A stretch of DNA of 64,000 bases from Siphonodentalium dalli (taxonomy: Eukaryota; Mollusca; Scaphopoda; Gadilida; Siphonodentaliidae). Of the stretch, positions 56,318 through 64,000 are shown in pieces. The translations under genes were made by a program, and so were the position numbers. The notes beneath the pieces were generated by a model. It was given only the letters and a program-made list of their open reading frames with translations. It did not search any database and was not told the DNA's origin. Every line of letters starts with the position of its first letter. Within the stretch, counting starts at the first letter, position 1. Location of the stretch: the NCBI GenBank assembly GCA_032622095.1, contig CP136064.1, forward strand, positions 254,698,484-254,762,483, in the 5' to 3' direction.

Positions 56318-56371
56318 TCTATATATATATTTTGAGACTTCCGTATATATATATATATGTGTGTGTATGTG

Positions 56372-57570
56372 GGAACGTCATCAGAATATCAGAAGTTCTT
56401 CTTAAATCGTCACGTGACACATTTGGACCTCCGATTAGAAAGCGGAAAGCACGAAAAAAGAACAACAAACCATGGTTTAATTCTGCATGCTTGCCTAAAA
56501 ATAGAATATTTACATACAATGGACAAACAATTGAAGTTGTCAAGAACTTTAACTATCTTGGAATTGTACATACAAAATCAGGCTCGTACTCGGATACAAA
56601 AAAAACTTTGATGAATAAAGCAACTAAGGCGATGTATTCAATAATCTCAAAATCTAGAACACATTGCTTGTCAGTTAAAAACATGTTTGAATTATTTGAT
56701 ACCCAAGTTTTGCCAGTCATGTTGTATTGCTGTGAGGTATGGGGATCAGGAAATAATGATATATTTGAAGTTATGCACAGAAAATTTATAAGGCAAGTTC
56801 TACATTTGAAATCATCCACCCCAAATTTTATGTTATATGGTGAGAGTGGGAGATTGCCCATTGAATATACAATCAACCTGCGTATTATGAAATATTGGAT
56901 GAAAATTAAGAATATGAATCAGAGCAGATTTTCTAAGACTTTGTATTTACTAGCCATAAAAGTATGTGAAGTTCCAACAGGAAAATTCCAGTGGATGGAA
57001 AAAATAAAGACCATCCTAACAAATTGTGGACAGGTTCATCTTTGGAACATGGAAAATATCACATGTCCAGAAACATTAATGTCATACCTCAAGTGCAGTT
57101 TAAATAATCAATTTCGCACAACCTGGTTGTCTGATATTGAACAATCTAGCAGAGGCAACACATATAAAATTTTCAAACATGACATAAATTTCGAAACATA
57201 TTTAGATTGCTTGGATACCAAGAATAGAATAACTCTCTGTCAATTCCGCACGAGTAATCATCGCCTGCCAATAGAGACAGTCCGATGGAACGACACCACT
57301 GTTCTTCGTGATTGTGTCCTCTGTGTAATAAACGTCAACTTGGAGATGAAATGCACTACTTGACGGAATGTGAATGTTTAATCGAGGCTAGAAATCGTCT
57401 CATGCCCCGACAATTTACAAGTATACAAAATGCGACTATTGATATCTTAGACGACATACTAAATTTGAATGATGTAACTTTTTTACGTAGACTTTGCTCG
57501 TTTATACGATTGATTAACTTTAAGTTGGATAACAACGATTAATCCGTTGTTGTTGTTGTTGTTGTTGTTT
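56372..57570 (+). mobile_element. Non-LTR retrotransposon (LINE) fragment, internally deleted
   Basis: The plus frame from about 56372 to 57363 gives a Lys-rich linker ending NNKPWFNSAC. This is typical of the region between the endonuclease and reverse transcriptase of LINEs. It is joined directly to FTYNGQTIEVVKNFNYLGI, a late reverse transcriptase/thumb motif. The central RT, including the YADD active site, is missing. The C-terminal region follows (LPVMLYCCEVWG, FIRQVLHL). At about 57312 the frame shifts: the last 76 codons, with a CPLC...DEMHYLTEC zinc-knuckle-like motif, are in another frame, consistent with a 2-bp GT gain. The end is a (GTT)n run (57545-57570). It is dead, and the clade is not assigned. 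Confidence 0.85.
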
Positions 57571-57723
57571 AGTCGCTACTGTTGCCATTTTTTTTAACAA
57601 CCACTTTGAAGCCGGCACGTGGTGACCATATTATGAATATTATGATCATGGTGATTATGAAAACAATGACGATGATCAACGTCGACGCTACGGTGAATAT
57701 GATCGCGACGACAACGATTACAC

Positions 57724-57730
57724 GTGGTGG

Positions 57731-57775
<45 letters not shown>

Positions 57776-57808
57776 CGATGATTATGATGATGATGATGAT
57801 GACTATTA
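57724..57808. repeat. (GAT)n microsatellite
   Basis: Perfect to near-perfect GAT triplets, giving an Asp-rich plus frame and His- or Ile-rich minus frames. I see no support for a protein. Confidence 0.9.
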
Positions 57809-58330
57809 TTTTGAGGAAGAAACTGGTGATGATGAAAGCGATGTTGACAATGCTGATTATGACACCCGAGAGGTCGTTGTATAAAGCATATATATATATG
57901 GAATCGAAAACGCCTGGACGGATTGAGCTCAAATTTCGTGTATAAGGGTAAAAAGCTACGGAGATCGCCGACGTTGCAATTTAGACAAGCTCTGATCACT
58001 CATTATACACTCCCAATCAATAAAATCACTGCAAACACGGCGGGGGTTAATCGGGTTGATATTCGCTCGCGATCCAACTGGAGTAACTCTACATTTTTTA
58101 TATCTGTATATGTATATTTTTGTATCCATATTCAAATTTCAAACTGGTAAACCCGTTGAGCCAAAACTTGCTAATACCTCGCAAAATATAGAATTTACAT
58201 TTTCTGATGTATACATTTTTTGTTACGGCTGAAAATCTTTCCGAAACATTCAGATTTTAAAGTATAAACTTACACACCGCAATTCCTGCTAACTGACGCA
58301 GCTATATGGCTGCTGAAATTTAAGTCAATC

Positions 58331-58920
58331 GAGAGGCACTGCGATACGTCCCGAATCTGACGGGACTTCCACTGCCCCAAACCGTGAACGCCAACGACAT
58401 TGTAGGCGAGAAAATAGCCCCCAAGCCGTAAATATCAACAACAACAACATTGTTGGCGAGAAAATAATTAGTTAAAATTACTAAATACACCCAATCCTAT
58501 TTTCCCTTTTCGGCAATGTGAGATATTTCGGGGAGCCGTGATGCCAACAACAACGACCCGAAGCCTTGAATGCCAACAACAACGACATCACCAGGTCAGT
58601 TTTTAAGTGAATCCGAGGCACTGCGATATGTCCCGAATCTGACAGGACTTCCACTGCCCAAAACCGTGAACGCATTGTTGGCGAGAAAATAGCCCCCAAG
58701 CCGTTAATATCAACAACAACGACAAGCCCCAAAGCCGTAAATATCAACAACAACGACATTGTTGGCGAGAAAATAATTAGTTAAAATTACTAAATACACG
58801 CCATCCTATTTTCCCTATACGGCAATGTGAGATTTCTCGGGTAGCCCTTAGCCGTGTTGCCACCAACAACGATCCGAAGCCATGAATGCCACCAACAACG
58901 ACATCATCGGGTCAGTTTTT
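58331..58920. repeat. Tandem duplication of ~290 bp inside Helitron unit 4
   Basis: 58331-58611 and 58616-58920 share GAGGCACTGCGATA-GTCCCG, AATCTGAC-GGACTTCCACTG, ACATTGTTGGCGAGAAAATA, ATTAGTTAAAATTACTAAAT and AACAACGACATCA-C-GGTCAG. A small AACAACAACGACA motif is repeated within each copy. Confidence 0.85.
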
Positions 58921-59051
58921 TTCTGCACAGTGTACCTTAAATCATACATCTTTTAGGGAGGGTACAATAATTTCTCTTAAAAAGGCACGATTAACTCATT
59001 GAAAAGCGAAAGTTTCTGACCAACCACGCCAGTGACGGGCTAACCTGCTAG

Positions 59052-59883
59052 TCTATACTATATATTTTGAGACTTCGTATATATATATATGTGTACTTCA
59101 TAGAATCGAAAACGGTTCGCTCGATTGAGTTCAAACTTCCCATCTAAATGTAAAATACCACGGGAATCGTCGTCGCGGCGTTTTGGAGAAGCTCAGAGCA
59201 CGCGTTCTCCACTCTCAAAATCACCGCAAAGGCACGGCGGGGGTTAATCGCGTTGATAGTTAAAGAGCGTCAGTTTTCCGAAGTGTCTATATAAAGAGCG
59301 TCGTTTTCGCTACCTACTTATCTGTATAACGGGCAATTCAATGCAATGTTATCGCGTTTGGTTTCAATGCAATACCGGATTCGACATCAAGCGTGAATGC
59401 TTATGTGAGTCGTTTCCGGGAATCAGTGTTAAAAAAAAAGGAAAACAAAGAATGCGTTGTCTGTCGTTCCTAGGAAGGGGGGGGGATTTCATCGAGTTCT
59501 ATTGACCATCTCGTAAGGATGGACAACCTCTGTCAGGGGCTGCTCAATGGCCACGGGGAATTAAATAACGGGGAAGTTTAGGACGGGTACCATGAATGAA
59601 CTCATTGAAAAACAAAGAATGCGTTGTTCCTAGGAAGGGGGGATTTTTCATAATAAAAAAAATTAAATTATAAAAAAGAATTAAATTAAATTAATAATTA
59701 AATAAATATTAAAAAATTCAAAAAAACATAAATTAAATTTAAAAAACATTAAATTAATATTAAAAACATAAATTAAATTTAAAAAACATTAAATTAATAT
59801 TAAAAAATATAAATAAAAACTAAATAATTAACAAAAATGTCATGTTTCGAACAAACGCCGCTGGTGGCGGGCTAACCTGCTAG
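59052..59883 (+). mobile_element. Helitron-like tandem array, unit 5 of 7
   Basis: Starts TCTATACTATATATTTTGAG and ends CTAG (59880-59883). The 3' hairpin is altered to CCGC-TGGTG-GCGG: both arms changed but pairing is kept. Body blocks and AT-only tract as in units 1-3. Confidence 0.8.
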
Positions 59884-60606
59884 TCTCTTCTATATATTTT
59901 GAGAACTCCTTGTATTCGAGAGATAGCCCACACCCTCCGGACCGCAATGATATGATCGTGAATGAGTATTGATATACCCCACTAAACTTTGACAAACACC
60001 AGTAATGGTGTGTAGATCATTTACATATCTCTCCTATATCTTTTGATACAATCTATCTAATTTACATATCTCTCTTATATATTTATGTTTGTGTGTGTGT
60101 TGTACTTCATACAAATCTACGATTCTCGACCGATCGGGACGAAACTTGGTACGTGTGTGTAGTTTGACCAGGCGGTGGTCTTTGTCGTATTGGCGAGCCC
60201 GTGCGACGCCCGTGCAGCGCATGCGCAGACGAGATCTCGGAAACGGGTGGAGCTATCGACTTGAAATTTGCTATGTGAATATATCTTGCGCCGGGTACAA
60301 ATTTTATCGGGTCGCCGAGCCCATGCGACGCCCGTGCAGCGCATGCGCAGACGAGATCTCGGAAACGGGTGGAGCTATCGACTTGAAATTTGGCATGTGA
60401 ATGTATCTTGCGCCGGGTACAAATTTTATCGGGTCGCCGACCCCGTGCGACGCCAGCTTCGCGCATGCGCAGACCGGATCTCGGAAACTGGTGGAGCTAC
60501 CAGGTACAAATTTTTCTTATTGAAACGCGTGGAGCTAAAAATTAAAAAAATATATGTAAAAATGTCATGTTTCGGACAAGCCGCCGGTGGCGGGCTAACC
60601 TGCTAG
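59884..60606 (+). mobile_element. Helitron-like tandem array, unit 6 of 7 (chimeric body)
   Basis: Starts TCTTCTATATATTTTGAGAA and ends CTAG (60603-60606) with hairpin CCGCC-GGT-GGCGG. The body differs from the other units. It matches the family B element at 47.6 kb (ACAAATCTACGATTCTCGAC, CGGGACGAAACTTGGTACGT, GAGATCTCGGAAACGGGTGG), with that ~120-bp block repeated about three times. It therefore combines family B interior with family A 3' end. Confidence 0.8.
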
Positions 60607-62777
60607 TCTACTATATAATTTGAGACTTCCGTATATATATGTGTGTGTGGGTACTTCATAGAATCGAAAACGGCTACGCGGATTGAGCTCAAACTTCCTA
60701 TCTGAGGGTAAAATCCCACGGACACCGTCGTTGTCGCGTTTTGGAGAAGATCTGAGCACCCATTCTTCACTCCCAATCATCAAATTCACCGCAATCGGCA
60801 CTTCGTGGTTAATATCATTGTATATGAAGCGTCGCTATAAAAGAGCGTTTGTTTACAATTGAACGCAACGTTATCGCTCGAAATATTATGCAGAGAGATA
60901 TATGGGAACAATATTTTGAGTGCTTTCTTATGCGTCGCTCGAAATATTATGCAGAGAGATATACGGGAACAATATTTTGAGTGCTTTCCTATGCGGAGAG
61001 CGTTTGTTTACAATTCAACGCAACGTTATCGCTCGAAATATTATAATAGAATAGAATAGAATAGAATAGAATTTATTAAGCAAAATACGTCCCTGGGTTG
61101 GGACAGGTTGCCATACATATATATAATATTAATATGGTACATGAACATATATAAACTGTATAATAATAACATCACTCAGTCAAGTAACTTAATATACATT
61201 ATATAATAATATTTATGTATTGTTCAATCTGCACTCGAAAAACCTCCTGACTATGTTGCAAACTTTCGCACAATGTTGTGTAAGGTCATTATCTAATACA
61301 TGCTTCAGTTGGTCCCATCTACTCATCAGTCGAAAATTAATAAAATTTCCCTCCATTAGTTTTAGTAATTCACTACGCTGGGTGGAATAATGGGGCAGTC
61401 AATTAAGAAGTGTCTTTCGTCTTCGACGATTTTGTCTTCACAAAAAACACACAGCCGTAATGGTAACGGTGTCTTTTTCGGTTGCGTATGCCTACCATTT
61501 TCAATAGCAAGAGAATGATTACTTATTCTCAGTCGCGTAAACATTGTACGATCAGTTTGGGAAGCTGTGTGAATAAGGTAGGGTTCTAACTCAAAATTTC
61601 TTTTGAAACGCCTATATGTTCTTAGCTTGTTTTTGCCTGATTTAGAAGCGCTATCAAGCATACTGACTCGAAAATCTATAACATGGTTTTTCTTAAGCTG
61701 GCGTTTGAACGAAATCAGACTACTCAGAATGGCGCTACTACTCTCATCGCTATTTAGAGTAAACCCATACGATTCTAAACCGTTGAAGATTGAACTACCA
61801 GTTTTTCCATTAAGTTGTTCAACGCGTCTTGCAATAACTTGCTCGTACAACGTGAGGTAATTTTAACAGCGTAGGTAGCCATTCTATACAATGCATCAAT
61901 ATATAAAGGATAGCTTCCTTGTTCAGCTCGAACAGCAGAATTAGATGCATATTTTCCAACTCCGAGAATATGTTTGCAATGTGATACATGAATTTTTTCA
62001 CACGAATAGCGGTCATAATTTTGTTTAGTTATTCCTGTTGCCCAAATTTCACTTCCGTATAAGATGATGGGTTTAATTAATTTGTCGAATAGTTTAAGGG
62101 ACGTTTTCAGAGGGAGTGGTGCAGAGAGATATATGGGAACAATATTTTGAGTGCTTTCCTATGCGGAGAGATTTATTGGAAGTCATGGATCAGACGCAGT
62201 TGATTTACAATTCTTTGTCTGTTCGCTCTGTGCGGTGACTATTGACCATCTCGTAAGGGTGGACAACCTCTGTCAGGGGCTGCTCAATGGCCACGGGCAG
62301 GTTAAAAAAAATTATACCTCTTTTAGGGACGGGTATCATAATTTCTCTTGATTAAAATGTCTGTTGTTCCTAGGAACGGGGAAGTTTAGGACGGGTACCA
62401 TGAATTAACTCATTGAAAAACAAAGAATGCGTTGTCTGTCGTTCCTAGGAAGGGAGGATTTCATCGGGTCAATTTTCCACCAGAAAAAGTCTCAATTAAC
62501 TCATTGAAAAACATTAAAAAATTAATTAAAACAATTTAAAATTAAAAAAAATTTAAAATAAAAAAACAATTAAATTATAAAAACAAAAAATTCAATTAAA
62601 TTCAATTTAAACAAAATAAAATAAATATTAAAAAATTCAAAAAAACATAAATTAAATTAAAAAAACATTAAATTAATATTAAAAAATTGAAAAAAATTGA
62701 AAAAATAACAAAAATAAATAATTAAAAACAATGTCATGTTTCTGACCAACCACGCCAGTGGCGAGCTAACCTGCTAG
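60607..62777 (+). mobile_element. Helitron-like tandem array, unit 7 of 7, carrying a LINE insertion
   Basis: Starts TCTACTATATAATTTGAGAC and ends CTAG (62774-62777), followed by host T. Near 60840-61044 a ~75-bp segment (GCTCGAAATATTATGCAGAG, GGGAACAATATTTTGAGTGC) is present in about three tandem copies. The third is split by a LINE at 61045-62119. The rest of the body matches units 3 and 5. Confidence 0.8.
61045..62119 (-). mobile_element. 5'-truncated LINE fragment with (TTCTA)n tail
   Basis: Minus-strand coding begins at 62118 with LKLFDKLIKPIILYGSEIWA, a conserved C-terminal LINE segment. It continues through ILGVGKYASNSAVRAE, changes frame near 61855 and runs on to 61362. There RLRISNHSLAIE is followed by the zinc-knuckle-like LCVFCEDKIVEDERHFLIDC. 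The 3' end carries AATAAA and (TTCTA)n (61047-61072 on the plus strand as TAGAA repeats). The 5' part, including the RT catalytic core, is absent. The copy is frame-shifted and dead. It is a different family from the 56.4-kb fragment. Confidence 0.85.
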
Positions 62778-62807
62778 TGATATATAAACGGAAAATGGGA
62801 TCTAACT
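62778..62807. repeat. Right part of the host repeat unit interrupted by the Helitron array
   Basis: TGATATATAAACGGAAAATGGGATCTAACTCTATTTGATAATC continues the host unit that stopped at 53977. Similarity runs on into the exon at 62808 (ATCTTATCAAATTGTACACA). Confidence 0.8.
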
Positions 62808-63062
62808 CTATTTGATAATCTTATCAAATTGTACACATTTTTTGACATTCAGACTCATCGCTTCCGGTTGAGTGATATAACGCTCTTTAAAAGACAAATG
62901 CCTGGATGGTCCACTGTCTGGTATCAGTACGGCTGACTCATGTTTAGACGTTTCCGGTTTCGTCGCATCTCGAATTTTTGTTGTCGCAGTAGGCACACTT
63001 TTTTGCTTAATAAATACATTATGCGTGTATTTTTGGATTGACAATGTAGTCAGTTGTTGTTT
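62808..63062 (-). CDS. Possible terminal exon of an unknown protein
   Basis: On the minus strand an acceptor AAATAATACAG (63063-63073) opens 84 codons in phase 0, ending at TAA 62808. The translation is Lys/Thr/Ser-rich and soluble-looking (start KQQLTTLSIQKYTHNVF), with a DSGPSRHLSFKERY segment and the end VQFDKIIK. Its last 20 codons are homologous to the host repeat units near 53.55 and 53.8 kb, where the same place reads through a stop (KCV-stop-FDKILK). Those units may therefore be degraded copies of this exon. No domain is recognised. Confidence 0.35.
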   Translation of the reverse strand, partial: KQQLTTLSIQKYTHNVFIKQKSVPTATTKIRDATKPETSKHESAVLIPDSGPSRHLSFKERYITQPEAMSLNVKKCVQFDKIIK

Positions 63063-63064
63063 CT

Positions 63065-63403
63065 GTATTATTTTGTTTCTATGTACACTGAAAGTCGCTC
63101 GCAAAATGATTTCATACGGCGATACTATCGTGGTTTATGCCAAGTAAAAAGTGAAAAAAAAGAAAAAATCGAGAAAAATAAATCATCTAGGATTGTATTC
63201 ACATGTTTCAGCAAAGCAATTCACCAAATAAAACATCCATCGCGAACTAGGAACCTTCTCTGACACGTATGAAGTTTCACTTATCTTTAATATACATTTT
63301 TCGTGATATAGTGCCTGTTTTTCAACAGGTGGTGTTGTTAAAAAGTGTACAGTTTAGATGTCAAAGATTGTGATTGTGTGTACGGTTTATCTCAAAATCG
63401 TGT
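63065..63403. other. Non-coding stretch, nothing recognised
   Basis: The plus frame at 63054-63263 is Lys/Ser-rich from an A-rich run and is not supported. Confidence 0.4.
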
Positions 63404-63795
63404 ACAATACCTTGGAACCTTTTTAAGTTTTGACAGGGATCCTTTTAAAGTCGAAAAAATAACGCGGGGTATATATTTATTAGTTATTATATGTTCCTTA
63501 ATAATGTACTTCACTGTAGGTTAATGTCCCATTTCAAAATTGCATGCTTTTCCTTGGTATTTGTGAGCCTATATCGCAATCAATTAGCCAGGATAAATTG
63601 CAAAATTGTAAGCGATGCAAGCAAAAGCGCTCACAGATTTATTTAAATCGTAAAAGTTCGAGTTGGGACCTCCACCAACAGTGAAGTGCATTATAAAGGA
63701 ACACATAATAACTAACAAATATATTCCCCGCGTTATGTTTTTGACTTTATACGGTTCCCTGTCAAAACTTCGAAAAAGTCCCAGGTTTTATACTG
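63404..63795. mobile_element. Long inverted-repeat (foldback) element
   Basis: Left arm 63404-63530 (CAATACCTTGGAACC, TTTTGACAGGGATCC, ATAACGCGGGGTATATATTT, TTCACTGTAGG). Right arm 63670-63795 reads as its reverse complement (CAACAGTGAAGTGCATTATA, AATATATTCCCCGCGTTATG, GGTTCCCTGTCAAAAC). The arms are about 125 bp with roughly 85% identity by eye and a spacer of about 140 bp. Confidence 0.85.
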
Positions 63796-63849
63796 GTGGA
63801 ATATGATCTCTACGCGCGTTACCAGAGTAGAGATTCATGGAATGATTTA

Positions 63850-64000
63850 GGTATAGGATTTGTTCTGATCAACACACAAGCTCAGACTGTTAATTACCAC
63901 TCCCGTGCTACATAACTGATGTGCAATTGTGCGTTTCTCGGCCAGTCAATGATTTAATCAAAACATTACAACTAAAACTAGATCAATCAAAAGTATAAGC
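63850..64000. repeat. Dispersed repeat copy at the window edge
   Basis: Matches 33580-33740: AACACACAAGCTCAGACTGT, CACTCCCGT-CTACA-AACTGA and CTAAAACTAGATCAATCAAA. It continues past the window end. Confidence 0.75.

Larger units (their letters stand above)
56318..59051 (+). mobile_element. Helitron-like tandem array, unit 4 of 7, carrying a LINE fragment
   Basis: Starts TCTATATATATATTTTGAGA and ends CTAG (59048-59051). The usual 5' box is split. It reads GTGGGAACGTCAT at 56369-56381 and resumes with GGAATCGAAAACGCC near 57900; in between lie a truncated LINE and a (GAT)n microsatellite. The 3' hairpin is imperfect (CGCCAGTGACG). This is the largest unit, at 2.7 kb. Confidence 0.75.

Noticed and set aside
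56319-56543. Minus-strand frame over the Helitron 5' end
   Set aside because: Covers the Helitron start and the antisense of the LINE linker; no coding signal.
57582-57884. Asp-rich protein candidate
   Set aside because: Produced by a (GAT)n microsatellite between a LINE tail and Helitron sequence, with no homology or splice support.
53978-62777. Independent insertions of DNA transposons with terminal inverted repeats
   Set aside because: Unit ends are not inverted repeats and there are no target duplications. The TC...CTRR ends with 3' hairpin and the A|T insertion site fit Helitrons.

Overview
This window is AT-rich metazoan DNA and has no prokaryotic or organellar features. It shows GT-AG introns, tRNA-derived SINE boxes, non-LTR retrotransposon remnants, Helitron-like rolling-circle elements, foldback MITEs, many satellites and minisatellites, and very long Thr/Pro/Ser mucin exons. 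The combination suggests a marine invertebrate. A lophotrochozoan such as a mollusc is my best guess, but I cannot prove it from sequence alone. No complete single-exon gene is present. The real coding content lies in exons with clear splice sites, nearly all on the minus strand.

Layout. 1-12.2 kb holds sparse DNA with a foldback MITE, a tRNA-type SINE, a degenerate GATATC repeat, a 32-bp satellite (4.2-5.3 kb), a piggyBac-like MITE with a second foldback element nested in it (7.5-7.95 kb), and one candidate signal-peptide exon near 2.9 kb. 12.2-21.7 kb holds two tandem segmental duplications, a 2,770-bp unit (x2) and a 1,904/2,204-bp unit (x2), which share a 120-bp segment. The first carries a 49-bp minisatellite and a Gly/Tyr-rich terminal exon. 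The second carries 33/46-bp and 23-bp minisatellites.

24.8-51.6 kb is the main genic region: two paralogous minus-strand genes of the same design. Each has a 120-bp exon with a six-cysteine (ShKT-like) module, then a giant exon with a second six-cysteine module and a Thr-rich mucin stalk, then a transmembrane exon. All junctions between modules are phase 1 and join in frame, which predicts membrane-anchored mucins with small cysteine-rich heads. The second gene has a tyrosine-rich cytoplasmic tail with an ITIM-like motif, reachable only after a one-base frame change. A frame-broken mucin relic (44.5-47.1 kb) lies between the Cys exon and the stalk exon of gene 2.

47.6-48.5 kb and 54.0-62.8 kb hold Helitron-like elements in direct head-to-tail tandem. 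The larger array has seven units with zero spacer (3' CTRR of one unit abutting 5' TC of the next). It is inserted precisely between A and T of a host repeat whose empty versions lie just upstream. Two unrelated 5'-truncated LINE fragments sit inside this array. The right end has a possible terminal exon of an unknown gene and a long inverted repeat.
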